64,000 nucleotides of DNA, from assembly GCF_004379255.2 (NCBI RefSeq), contig NC_056049.1, positions 22,366,063 to 22,430,062 on the forward strand. The letters run 5' to 3'. Shown here one piece after another: positions 27,910 to 40,116 of the stretch; within the stretch, counting starts at the first letter, position 1; each line of letters opens with the position of its first letter. The position numbers were made by a program, and so were the translations under genes. The notes below the pieces were generated by a model. That model ran no database searches and was not told where the DNA came from. It worked only from the letters and a program-made list of their open reading frames with translations. This DNA is from Salvia splendens (Eukaryota; Streptophyta; Magnoliopsida; Lamiales; Lamiaceae).

Positions 27910-29902
27910 GAGCACCCACAACCGTGCTCTTGCCAGCGAGCACGGTTGTGGGCCCGGCCCCACTTTTTCTGCCTGTTCTCTGACAAGAGCACAACACCCA
28001 CAGTTGTGCTCTTCCGCAAGGACGAGCACAATTCAATTTAAAATTCAATTAAACAAAAACATTTCCATAATATTAAAATTCATTAAAAAACCTAAATAAT
28101 ATTACAAATGACAAATAAAATAAAAACGACATAATTAAAATCCTAAAAATTAAAAATTACATAATTAAAATATTAAAAATAAAAAAATACTACTCGTTGC
28201 CGAATTTCGTCCACATGTGTTTGATTAGGTCTTCTTGTAGCTCAATGTGGGTTCGGGTATCGCGCATTGTGTGTCTTGTCTCGATCCTCTGGCCCACCGT
28301 CGTATGCACATCTTGGCGTGGGGGAGACCTCGCGGTTGAGCTTCCGGCTTCATCCTCGTCATAGAAGCTAGCCGCCCTCGGTCCTTCGCCGGCTATGATC
28401 ATGTTGTGTAAGATAATACACGTGTACATAATGTCGGCGATATTATTCACGTACCAGAGCCGAGCCGGGGCCTTCACAATGTTGAATCGGGCTTGAAGGA
28501 CCCCAAAGGCTCTTTCGACGTCTTTCCGCGCGGACTCTTGACGCTGCGCAAAAAACCCGTCTCGGGTCGTGCGGGTTGCTGAGCGTCTTCACGAAAGTCG
28601 ACCACCTTGGGTAGATACCATCGGCGAGATAGTAACCCATGTGGTATGTATTTCCGTTGATGGTAAAGTCGATCGCCGGTGCTACACCATTCATCACATC
28701 ATTGAAGAGTGGGGAAGAATAGAGCAAGTTCAAGTCGTTGTTGGATCCGGAAACGCCGAAATATGCATGCCAAATCCATAGGCGGTAGTCGGCGACCGCC
28801 TCAAGGATAAGTGTTGGGCCGCCGCCTTTGTGACCGCTTATGTGTTGCCCCCTCCAAGCAATCGGACAATTCTTCTACCTCCAATGCATGCAGTCAATGC
28901 TGCCAAACATTCCGGAAAAGCCATGGACTGATTCGTGAAGACGAAGCAACCGTTGGCAATCATCGGTGGTGGGTACCCGAAGGAATTCATCACCGAAAGC
29001 TGAACGAACGCCCTCGCAAAAATTTTTTAGACAAAGGATTCCAGTGGACTCACCGATATGCAAATACTCGTCGAAGAGGTCGGCCGTTTGCCCAGTAGCG
29101 AGTTGTCGGATGGCACACGTACACTTCTGCAATGGCGTGATACTTTGCCAGCCGGCTGCATCTGGACCTGTTTGGAAGAATTCAACACGTGCGGACAATG
29201 TGTTGACAATTCGCATAAACAAACACTTTGACATGCGAAAACGGCGCCTGAAGTAATCTGCCGGAAACCGCGGCTGGTCGGCAAAGTAGTCGGCAACGAG
29301 CCTTTCGTGGGCTCCCTCCCGGTCACGATGGATGTAGCGGCGAGTTGATCTAGTTCGTTGAGGAGGAGGAGCGGGGGTATTCGCCGCGACATATGCTTCG
29401 AAAGCGGCACGATGTTGTTCGTAGTATTCTTGTTCTTCGCGCTCCGCTTCAGCCATAAGATGGGTGAAATCCATTTGAGGTTTTGAGTGAGAGATGAAGG
29501 TGTAGATAGTATGTATGAGAATTATGAATGAGAGATGATTTGATGTGATAAATGGATGATGAATGTGTGTATTTATAGATGATTTTGGGGGGGAATTTAT
29601 AAAAAAATCAAAAAAATTCAGAAAAAGCGGGCAAAAAATGGCCATATTTTTGGGATTTGGAAAATATTTTTTTTATTTTTTATCGATTTTTAAAATTTAA
29701 TACCGATTTTTTTTAAAAAAAATATTCAAAGGCAACGGCTATCCCGTTGTCCAATCGCGTGCCGCCAACTCACCTGTTCGCTGGCACGGACGTGCTCGAT
29801 GCATCGAGCAGCGCCGTGCCAGCGGCGCGAGCCCAGCAGCGGACGACCTCCTCCGTGCCGCTGGCACGGACGGACGGCGTCCGTCCACCGTTGCAGATGC
29901 TC
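27910..29902 (-). mobile_element. PIF/Harbinger transposon, 1993 bp, transposase disabled
   Basis: The ends GAGCACCCACAACCGTG and (minus strand) GAGCATCTGCAACGGTG are flanked by TGA on both sides (27907-27909, 29903-29905), a 3-bp duplication as expected for Harbinger though not the usual TAA/TTA. A 38-bp near-palindrome centred on TGCTCGATGCATCGAGCA (29793-29810) lies near the right end. A single transposase gene fills the inside on the minus strand. The smaller element at 47048-47707 has matching ends, the same palindrome and the 3' end of the same gene, so it looks like a deletion derivative. Confidence 0.92.
28190..29474 (-). pseudogene. Harbinger DDE transposase (HARBI1-like), nonsense codon plus frameshift
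   Basis: The frame starts at ATG 29474 (MDFTHLMAEAEREEQEYYEQ). It has the usual N-terminal region (DYFRRRFRMSKCLFMRIV) and then DDE_Tnp_4 nuclease motifs. The first catalytic Asp is in GSIDCMHWR, but a TAG (about 28875-28877) replaces the expected Trp codon directly after it. The same frame continues through ADYRLWIWHAYFG (second Asp region) to NPHDPR. Near 28551-28557 a T tract has an apparent extra base, after which the other frame encodes ARKDVERAFGVLQ, holding the catalytic Glu, and ends at 28190. The three catalytic residues are therefore split by two separate lesions. Few other changes are visible, so the damage looks recent. Confidence 0.9.
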
Positions 29903-29905
29903 TGA

Positions 29906-32210
29906 GGGGGTTGCCGGCGCTCGATAATTTTTAGGGTTGGAATTAAATAAATATAAACTGAAGACTAATATAAAATGAAGATTCGTGGTTTGATTATTGG
30001 TGTAAAATATGAAAAGTTGGCCGTGATACATGAATACTTATGGTCTGATATATATAGTTTGTGGGTTTATTGATGCGGATTAACTAATGAGAGTATGTTA
30101 TTGTTTAATTTTGTAGTCTTGATTTAGAATTGAATTATACCTACCTAGTGAAAATAAATGTAAGAGAAAATGAAATGAAAAATAAAAGCATTGTAAAATC
30201 TACTCGTCTTAATTCTTCTATATAAAAAAAAGTCATTATTTCCAACAAAGTAACTCATCATCCGGTCGTCGAATTCCTGATTTTATGATATTTATAAAAA
30301 AATGTAAAATTTGAATTTTGTTTGAAACTAAATGTAAATTTTAAAAACTCATAGTACTTCTTACGCCATGGTTGGGTGTATTGTCTTTGGTGGTGAAAAA
30401 GAAATTGTTTGGCCAAAATTGCTTTTTCAAAGTACTTTTTTGACCAAAACAATTCATGTTACTTTGTATCAAGAATGTGAAACACTTCAATATTGACTGC
30501 GTGGAATAATTATTTTCATACATTTGTAGAAATTGCTATGGCTATCATTGATTTGTGATATTGGGAAATATTTCTGTAGTACTCCTATTACTTTGTCCAA
30601 TCAAGATATTTTTGTGACAAGCTACCCGATCAAGATTATTAGCTATTCGATCAAAACTAGAAAAAAAAACTATAATTATAATTCAAGTAGAGAATTTATT
30701 GTTGTGTTTAGTTGAGTCATGTAGTAGAGTAGTTGAGATCTTTTTATTTAATTTTATCTCGTTAATTGTTTCGCTCGCTTAATTTTATGGCTCTAACTTT
30801 GGGCTTTGCCCCGATTTTACTTAAGAGAAAGTAGAGAACATATGTTAGAATTTTAATTGTACTAATACTTCAACTAATTAAGCTTGGCGTTGGAAATGAT
30901 TTGTCTAATTGATTTTGTTAATTTCATCAACTCCTACCAAACCAAAAGAACACCAACAAATGAAATAATCACCAATAGCAAGCTGAAGCATTGCACTCAC
31001 TTGGATAAAGGGAACAAGTCGAATAATCATCTTCACGTTAACCAACAAAAAGATAATCGTCTCTTCAATTGTGTCTTGGCCATCTTCTAATTTTAGATAA
31101 GTCCTTGCACAATTGTCAGAGGGATAAGAAAAATTCGAACACCAACCTTTTATATTATAATTCTTTTATAGACCCAAATTTTCTTTTATAATTTGAATTA
31201 TTTTTACAACTAAACCATTATGGAGATTGGTGGTAAGGTATTTTCCTTGATGTTTTGGAATGTAATCTCTATGGTAGTGTGACTCAATTTTTTATTTGAA
31301 TGGTGCAACTAAATTCAGTACCTAAGTAGAAAAGGTACAATTAAGTTATAGGGTATGGCAACTAAATTATTAATACTTTCCAAATTTTCGTAAAACGATT
31401 AAATAAGAATTTTTCACAAAAAGATTAAGAAGTGTTCATCATAAGCAAATACTAGTAAGTAGTAATGCAATAGTGGGTCATGATTTCTGAGTGATATATA
31501 TGTGCAATTAAAAGATTTTTAAAGTATGTATTAATGATTTATTGGGTTGTTTTCATGAAGACGATATATCAGTCTATACTTATGTATTTGCTTCAAACGT
31601 AAGATAATGTCGTGTCATCTACATTAGCAGCCACATTTTTCTGCTTGCAACCATACTTTCTATAATTGAATATCAGTTTCAAGCTAAAATTGACATTTAG
31701 GGTAAAAGTTCAAATGCCCCTTGTGAAATATTGTGAAAATAATATATAAGTAAATAAGTAAATTTAAAAAATATATTTTTATATTAAGTGATTACGTCAT
31801 TGACGACGAATTTGTATTCTTTGACTAAGGCGATCAGAAATAAATAAAGTAATAGAACAGAATAGAGACAATTTCCTTGATTTGTACAAGCTAGGTACAA
31901 TGCATTGTTTGTTTCTAATGCTATAGTATATGAATAAATCAATACTAATAAACGACACAATGTGATGTGATTATCACTAATTACGCTTCTAGAATCCCTT
32001 ACATCCATATCATACAAATGGCGGATCCAGTGGATAAGAAGAAATAACTTAGATCGAACCGATCTCATCTCTGGCATATTATGACGGTAGTAAAATTCCA
32101 TTAAATCAGTGCCGTCAAATCACAATGCGACAACTCTATCCCAACCTTTAAGGTTGGATTAACTTTTATCCTTCGTTTGTCATTTATTATCAGATTGTCA
32201 CCCTATTACA
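29906..32210. other. AT-rich intergenic DNA
   Basis: No gene, RNA or clear repeat recognised in about 2.3 kb. Confidence 0.5.
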
Positions 32211-32212
32211 TA

Positions 32213-32414
32213 CTTTCTTTGTCCCATTAGAAATTAAACGTTTTTCTTTTTGGGTTATCCCATTAAAAATGAAACGTTTCTAAAAATGGAAACAACACTC
32301 TCTTTACTTTTTCTTCTCTCTTATTTCATTCTCTCTTCAATAACTCACAAAACAACACTACATAAAATCTCGTGCCAAAACCCAAATGTTTTATGTTTAA
32401 TGGGACTGAGAGAG
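32213..32414. mobile_element. Degenerate Stowaway-like MITE
   Basis: CTTTCTTTGTCCCATTAGAA at the left pairs with CTCTCTCAGTCCCATTAAAC read from the right on the opposite strand. The left flank is TA, the right flank CA, so one side of the duplication has probably mutated. Length about 200 bp, non-coding. Confidence 0.6.
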
Positions 32415-32476
32415 CATGTCTTTTAATGCCCGGTGATATCTTTTACTATGTCTATGTCTGGCTCTATAAATTTCAT

Positions 32477-32865
32477 GGGATATTGGTCCCAAAAACCATG
32501 AACCTTGGCCAAAATTTGGTATTTCTCACTAACTTTAAAATAGATCTAGAATATCACAAACTTTGCACTTTGTTTGGTATTTCCTTAATCGGCCCAAATA
32601 AGACAACCGTGATACGTTTTATGATATTTTAAACTACTTTTTAAGTTCATAACAAGTATGATAAAAAGTCACGTAAAAAATCAAATTGATTTAACTGTAT
32701 AAAGTATGATGAAAAAAAACTCGTAAGTTAGTTAAATATGGTGATAGACATGCCATGAAAAATACCAAACAAAGTGCAAAGTTTGTGATATTCTATATCA
32801 ATTTTAAAATTCATGGAAAATAACAAATTTTAGCCAAAGTTCATGATTTTAAGGACCAATATCCC
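32477..32865. mobile_element. Mutator-like MITE with long inverted arms
   Basis: Ends GGGATATTGGTCC are perfect inverted repeats, and similarity between the two arms extends for about 120 bp (shared AATATCACAAACTTTGCACT and TTTGTTTGGTATTT). Flanks are AAATTTCAT and AAATTACAT, a 9-bp duplication with one mismatch, the length expected for Mutator-like elements. No coding capacity. Confidence 0.85.
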
Positions 32866-35800
32866 AAATTACATTTACTATATTGATCTGGGTTGACTTT
32901 AAGTTTTAAAATTTATTATGTTTTCCATTTCATTTATCGGTGATTAATTTTATTGTAGGACAATTAATGCAGGAATCTCATAATTAAGCGCGGTGCAAAG
33001 GAAATGTTGTTCAACGTGAATAAACAATCCAGCAACATGCAAAATCTTTATTCCCCAACATAATTATTTCGCAAGCATTTCTTTAAATTTGAATTAGATT
33101 TATTTAATCAAGAAATAACTTTGGTAGCACGGAATAACTTTCACTATTATAAAACGCATTTTCTTCGACAATTAAGAAAAATAAAGGTGATTAATGTATA
33201 AAGATACCGTTTTGTGTCCGATCTTTGAGGAACAATTACCACTCTTTTTCAATTATTTATTCCCTCTCCTTGTCAGGTTCAAAATGATTACAATTTACAA
33301 GAGTGCAGAGAATCTATCTTTCTTTTATTGCAATCGAAATAAATTATGACCCAAAACTATTGAAAATATTTATAAGTGACGGTCTTTCTGAATATACTTA
33401 GTTCAAAGTATCTATGATCAAATTTATTTTTCTTAAATACTCCTACTATAATATTGTTATGGCCCACAATAGTGCCACTAAAACAGGGGCGGAACCATGT
33501 TTTAATGATATAGTGTTAGACATCGGATTAGATTGAATTAATTTTATGATAGACATTGATTAATATAGTTAGATTCCTAATTGAATGAAGATTATTCCTT
33601 AAAAAATTATGCTATGCAGTATAATCATCTTACAAAGAAACTCCGGGAAAGCAAACATATGGAAGCTTCATTACTCATTTTGAATTATTAAAGTATTAAT
33701 TGATAATTTGACATTTTCAAGTTAATTCACTTAGAGACTTAGAGCTCGATGAATTATTAAACTGGCTTTTATTTGAGAAGATAAAATTACTCATATCACG
33801 TGCATATTTATATCTAATTTCTGTATTTATACCTAGATTAGGAATTACTACATATAGATATATTAGTAGTATATTACATCTTGAAATTGGTCAAATTCAT
33901 GGTACCTAAATTAGTCTAATTAGAATAGCGAAATCGTGGTTGTCATATGATGGCAATTTAATGTCAACAATCAGACAAATTGAGAATACAGATTAATTAA
34001 CATTCGAGCTGTTCTTTTTTGTCTATGCCTTAATTAGTTGCACGTCAATTAGAATTTATTGGATTCTCATTATTGCAAGAATAATAACACATTATATAAT
34101 ATACATAATTATATGGTTTTATTTGTTAGAAAAGAACCTTCTATTAGAAATTTTGATTACACATTATTTATATCTTTATTATATACCTTTAATTTAGGGA
34201 CAATAGTGCAATATGCATGGATTATAAAAATAATTAGTAATAGTAAGATACTAATTCCTTTGAATCCTTCATGGATTTGAGATACGATTCATTTAAGCAC
34301 TTATCATCCACTAATTTGTAGATATCTATAGGTTAATTTAAGGTAAAAATAATTGTATTGCAAGAATTAATATAACTATTTTAGCCTTTAATTTTAATCA
34401 TGAATATATTATATATACATTGATGACATCTTTCTTGTTGAATAAGTGCAACATCAGCGGTCCAATCTCATATCAAACGAAGAATTCGTTCCATTTCATT
34501 TTTCGAAATAAATTCAATATACATATAGTAATTTTATAGATTCAGTACAATATTTTTGACATTAATCTTATCGTAAAAATAGTGTATATTGGAGAGTGAT
34601 GCTGATGCACAACAAACAAATTTAAAACATTTTCGGCAAATTCAAAGCTAGTTTCTTCTTGTCCACAATTTCATTTGTGGTTTTAGATGAGACATTTTTC
34701 TGCCCAATCTTAATTGCGCGACAAAAACGAAAGGCTGCATAAATGCACCTGCTGATATTGACCTCTTTTTTTGGTGTTTTCTTGAAATCCAATTTACTCA
34801 ATTGACTATTAAATTATTAATTTTTCAAATTAAATTACGATCTTTCAGCTTTTTTGGCAAATTAATTGATTTTTTTTTTAATATTGTAATGGTGTTACAC
34901 ATTTGTTAAGGAATGATATAAAAATAATTCATGAAATTTGACAACACAAAATTCAATTTATACATCTGTTAAAAAACAGTATTTCCACTCGTATACTTTT
35001 TCGGAACATTCTACCTTAAATAAGAAACGCTTCGCTTATGGCGAGACAACGTGAATAATAGAGTTGAAATAATCACTAAATATTAGGGTAAGTTCGATCA
35101 TTAATCCAACTTTCTATACACAAGTGGCTCTAGAAGACCAGAATCAATCCAATTTTTTAAAAGTAAGAATTGTTTGTATGCTTAATGTGACATTACATTT
35201 TTACGATAGTATGATTTCTACAAGTCAGCCTTCTTTTTCCGGACCAGTATCATTCTTGTTAGCACATAGACAAGTCCAAGAAGTGAAATAGTATCTGGTT
35301 TAAGGTTGAGGTGACATGAAATCTCACATAATTGATCTGTCAAATAAAATAAGAAAATTTGCGATATTCATGTCTTCCTTTTACATCAAAAGCAAAAAAC
35401 CTTTAATTCTCCATTACATTTAGATGGCGTGATAACAAAAAAAGGCTGTCGTTAAAATAAGCTATAGTACTATAAATGTTAATATAAATTTAAATAGTTT
35501 TATAATTTTGTAGAAATTAATTCGGTAAGTACTATTAATGACAATGTTCGATAATTTATATAATAATAATAATTATTAGTATAATAGGGGCTTAAGCTCC
35601 TAGGATCTTAGTTCAGATTATGAATATAATCTTGAATTTCCATTTAGGAAGTTTCAAATGAGAACATTTTAAGTTGTGGGATACATGCGAATATATTATT
35701 TTCGCTATATATACAAACACAATAAATTGAGATTATCACGAGAAATTTGGTTTGTTTTACAAGGCAGACTAAACATCAAGAAGAGACTCTTCAGATTTGA

Positions 35801-38480
35801 TTGCGCCAATATTAAAGATAAGCTATGTTTTATATAGGAATGAACCTAAAAGGTCCACTACATCATTTTTGGATGCAGGTTTTCTAGTAGTTTGTAGTAG
35901 TTTGGATGCAGGTTTTCTAGTAGTTTGGATAGAATTGTTGGAATATCATATTTTTCTTGCCCAAGGATCTAGTCTCTTGCTTCCTCACATGGATACACCA
36001 CCGTTCATGAGATTTGACAACAAAATTTGGAGTTCTTAATTCTATGTGATTTCATGGTATGTCTTGTAACTCAAGAATAATAGAGTAATCTTCCAAAAGA
36101 TGGAATTGAACTGGGATTTCAAGAAGAGGCTCGTTCTTTAGAAGCTAGGTTCGTAGACTACAGGTTGGCATATGAAATTTCCTATTTCACATGTGCAAAT
36201 GTGCGATGACTTACTAAAAGTTAGAAGATGGTCGTGAAATCATCGAAGAACCAATTATCTCCCGCCTGGTTGACGCAAAGGTGGCATTTAACTCATTTTT
36301 CCTTTCGTGGTAAGTTGTTGTTATGTGGCTTTTGTTGATGAAGAGTGTTTTATTTTGGTTCCAACTTTTTGCTTAGAGGGTGCCCTCTTGAACTTTTGCT
36401 TGATTGCTTCTTGTTTAGTTTTGTGGAGTTTGGTTTAGTTTGTTTCATCCCATAACTCTTAATTTTAATTTGTTGGACACAACATGTTCTAACTTCTTGT
36501 CCATTGCTAAATTGAATATGCAAGACATGATTATGTAATATGGTAAAAAATACTATTACTTGTAGTTGAATATAGAGAACAGGGTTCTTCTCCAGTGAAT
36601 GCACTCAGACAATATAAAGATTGTCAATTGTGATATGTTGGATGAGACAACATATAAAATTATCATATTTTTGTTTCAATAAATCCGTGGGTATTCCCTA
36701 CTCAAACCATTATACATTACCAGATTTAAATCTATGTTGGGCCACAAAAATCCCACTATTTATATTGATGCAGTTTACCAAGTCCATGTGTATACTATAA
36801 GATATTATTCTCAAAAATCAATTCATGTGCTCTTATTTCAATTACACCCCACACACTAATTCACTCACCAACCCTGCATTCATTGTTTACACTCAAACCC
36901 TATCTCATAGTGTTGCTCAGTTGGTAAAACGTTTTTCCTCCTTAGGTCAGAAAAGTAAACGAGGTATTAATTTTAACTAAAAAAATCCATAATTGAATGT
37001 TTAGATTATCTTTTCCTACTTTACAATTTGAATACAGAACAACTTGCATGTGAATATCTCGAATCTCGACTATAGCCTGTCGTTGTCTAAAAAGCCCGGC
37101 CCAGAGTGTAGCATCCGAGCAGAATCGCGGGCCCTATTTGTGAGATATAAAGGAACATAAAACAAGCAAGACGAAATTGCCTTGTGATATCAGTCTGTCA
37201 TTTTAACAAATACAGCCATACTACTTTCCCAGTTGCTACTTTGCCCACGTCTACTTTCCCAACACCATTCAAATTATGTACATTAAATATATTAATATAG
37301 TCATATAATTCCTCATTTAAAAAAAAAGAATTTAAATATGCCAAATCCAGATAATGACGTGAAAAAAGGATCTCATTAATAAGAATTCATAGAATTTTTA
37401 TGGACTGTAATATATGGCGTCAGACAATATAGCTTGTAGTAAATGATAGTAAATCATACTAATTCCTTTACTAACACAACACAATACTCTTTTGCAATTT
37501 TAAATTGTAGAAAACAAAATTGGTTTTTTTCATTTATTAATATCTTTCAATCACATGATCTATTCCTTCTTCACTCACAAAATATTCTTTCATTTATTAT
37601 TAGTTTGCTATCACTACTTTGAAGGAGAGATCCATTTTTCATTCTTAGTACGCTAATAATTTTTTTTATTAAAATATGTGTTGCATGATTGCATCTCAAC
37701 AAAGTAATAAAAGGTAAATCTCAGTCTATTTCTCAAGGAAGTGGTCTCACAGCCAGTGCGAAAAAAGTACTTACAAGAGAAAAATACTAAATATTGTGAA
37801 AAATTTTCCCAATGAAGGATATAGGGCATACAAAGATCAATGTTGCATGAAAAAACAATTGGGCCATGATACACCAAAAGTTGTTGTAATTCTGTTTGGG
37901 CCTAATAAATGGGCTTTAGATTAAATCATTAAAGAATACAACTCCTCTCTATCAAAGTAGTAAACATTTTTTGTGTATATACAAACTACTCTAAGAAATA
38001 TTATTGCAAGTTTATGAATGACATGTAAAAATGAAAGCTCGATAACTTCATCTTATTCATTTATGTGAAATTTTAAAAAAATATGGAGTAGAATATTAAA
38101 CTATCACGAGGAAAAACTATTTTCAACCCGGGCCAGCCATTGAATTGGGCTCACCCAAATATATACTAGTAGTACAAAACAGCTGCATGATCCGATTCTA
38201 TTTGGGCCTAAACCCAATTTCATTATCTTTGTTAATAATACTATTGTATTTGGACATGTATTATCAAATATTAGATGATCTTTGGAAATTTATATTGTTT
38301 GTAAATTTGTACTAATACTATTTTTTTCAAATTTCAATAGAATACCAATTATTATTACTATAATAAAATTACAGTAACGAAATTTTATTTAAAATCTTGT
38401 TTTGAATGATAAAAATACTCCGTATATTATTTTTTGGGCTTACCTTTAATAAAATAAGTGTAACGAAATTAAATTGAAAA
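32866..38480. other. Gene-poor AT-rich DNA, 5.6 kb
   Basis: No gene is supportable. A 28-32-base tandem repeat containing TTGGATGCAGGTTTTCTAGT occurs twice at about 35871-35930, inside an 80-codon frame (35797-36039) that has no recognised domain and may be a decayed coding fragment. Everything else is AT-rich with no structure I could identify. Confidence 0.5.
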
Positions 38481-38541
38481 TTTGACTGGGGGTTCAGCCA
38501 AACCCTTCATTTTTTCTCTCTCTAGCCAGACGACTCACGAG

Positions 38542-39060
38542 ATGTCTACTCCGGCTGAGCCACCGGTCACCACCACCAGCTCCGCCATGCTCCGGCCGTG
38601 GCCTCAGTTCCTAGACCTCTCCGCCCTCAGCATCCCCGTCTCCCTCTCCGAATCGACCTACCGCGTCACCCAAAACTTCCGCTATTTTCTCCCAAACTAC
38701 GTCGTTCTGACCTTGATCATCTTCCTCCTAACCCTCCTCACCCGCCCCCTCTCCCTACTGTTCTTCCTCTGCCTCTTCGCCGCCTGGGTATACCTCGTCC
38801 TCGCCCGCGACGATCCCCTCACCGTCCTGGATTACGACATCGATCAGAGGTTCGTCATCGGATTCCTCGCCGTCGCCACTTTTGGCGCGCTGTTCTGGAG
38901 CCACGTATGGATGAAATTGTTCGTCTCCTTGTTGATTGGGGCCGTCTTCGTGCTCGTTCACGGCGTTTTGAGGGCGCCGGAGGATTCGATCGAGGATTCG
39001 CCTTATGGATCGTTGCTCAACGTCGTGGATAGCCCTAGAGGGGGATACGCTAGCGTTTGA
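38542..39060 (+). CDS. PRA1 family protein (prenylated Rab acceptor)
   Basis: An intronless frame of 172 residues from ATG 38542, typical for plant PRA1. An in-frame ATG at 38482 would add 20 residues but the shorter form gives the family's usual length. The N-terminus is Pro/Ser/Thr-rich, followed by RPWPQFLDLSALSIP and a conserved N.RYFLPNYVVL motif. Two pairs of membrane helices follow (about 60-95 and 115-155), with the DDPLTVLDYDID linker between them. Codon use is strongly GC-rich at third positions compared with the surroundings. Family knowledge: small four-helix proteins of the ER/Golgi/endosome that interact with prenylated Rab GTPases in vesicle traffic. The D-type subfamily is possible. 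A Ty3 retrotransposon begins 368 bases after the stop. Confidence 0.9.
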   Translation: MSTPAEPPVTTTSSAMLRPWPQFLDLSALSIPVSLSESTYRVTQNFRYFLPNYVVLTLIIFLLTLLTRPLSLLFFLCLFAAWVYLVLARDDPLTVLDYDIDQRFVIGFLAVATFGALFWSHVWMKLFVSLLIGAVFVLVHGVLRAPEDSIEDSPYGSLLNVVDSPRGGYASV

Positions 39061-39428
39061 GAGGTGAATCGTAGTTCAGTGTTTTGATTGGATTTATTAT
39101 GTGTTTAGTGTTGCAATTCTTCTGATTGTCAGACCTTTGATTAATGTAAGCTGCGTTTATTCAACTTTTTGGCTGAAATCGTTTGATTTTGTTTTTGAGC
39201 GATTGAATTACTTGCTTTTTGATGATATCTAAAAGGTTTGCAAGCTGAGATTCTGTTGATCAGAGTATAACTGTGTTATTGTTGCTTGCTGCATTGGTAT
39301 TTTGGTGCTTATTCGTTGTATCGAGCATTGCAACTGATCAGGAACTTCGAATGGTAGAGAACAGATAAATGTGTACGAACGAGCTTTGTATAGTTTAGAG
39401 TAATATGTGTGTAGGTTTTATAGCATTC
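39061..39428. other. 3' UTR and flank of the PRA1 gene
   Basis: T-rich sequence up to the retrotransposon's CATTC target site (39424-39428). No other feature seen. Confidence 0.5.
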
Positions 39429-40065
39429 TGATACGAGGCCCCCGACATTGGCCCCAACAACAGAGCACCCCGCAGAGGGGGAGCCTGATACGAGACCCCC
39501 AATAACAGCAGAGCACCGTGCAGAGCCAGAGGCCGCAGCAGCCGAGCAGCACGACGCAGCACCTCCGGAGACGACGCAGAGCGTGAGTGGCCGAAGGGAA
39601 GAGCTGACGGTAACGAAGAGGTCCTTGAGGCCGAGGGACACGCTCAAGGCACCGAACAAGTTCAAGACTTAGTCGATTAGTTTAAGTGTTCCTTTAATTT
39701 TCTTTCCTTTTATGTTTTAGTATTTTCTGGACATTAAATTATTTATCTTTGAGTCGGGCCTGATTTATAAAGCCCCGTTCGGGTTTTCTTTGCGGTTCTT
39801 TCCCGAATGCATTAGGATACGTCGAACCGCCCTAGGGTCCTTAGTATAAAATAGGGTATTTCATCAACACAATCTTTATGAATGAAATATTTTCCTAAAC
39901 CTATCTTGAAGTCCAAGAAACACAATTTATCGTAACTTTGTTGCTAAGCGGAGGACGTCCGCAGCTCAACAAAATTCGTGATCTTCCTTCGAGGTTGTCG
40001 AAGGGTCGATTGCTGGTTCTCGCGAGAAGGAGGATAACTAATTGTTACGGAACACGTCTGTAACA
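39429..40065 (+). repeat. Left LTR of the Ty3 element
   Basis: Begins TGATACGAGGCCCCC. The first 57 bases are partly repeated in tandem (TGATACGAGACCCCC at 39486). TATAAAAT at about 39845 is a likely promoter TATA box. The left LTR also contains a truncated copy of the polyprotein's C-terminal codons. Confidence 0.95.
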
Positions 40066-40084
40066 ACTGGTGCTTTCATTCCCG
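40066..40084 (+). other. Primer-binding-site candidate
   Basis: ACTGGTGCTTTCATTCCCG follows the LTR end directly, as a minus-strand primer site should. The matching tRNA was not determined. Confidence 0.55.
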
Positions 40085-40116
40085 TAACTCATCATCTATA
40101 ACAACAGCGAAATCAG

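Noticed and set aside
36904..36960. tRNA-like A-box (TTGCTCAGTTGGTAAAACG), suggesting a tRNA gene or SINE
   Set aside because: No matching B-box (GGTTCGAAT) at the right distance, no cloverleaf and no poly(T) or tail.
38598..39032. 144-codon frame overlapping PRA1 in the +2 frame
   Set aside because: Pro/Arg-rich translation of the GC-rich PRA1 gene; the frame with membrane helices is clearly the real one.
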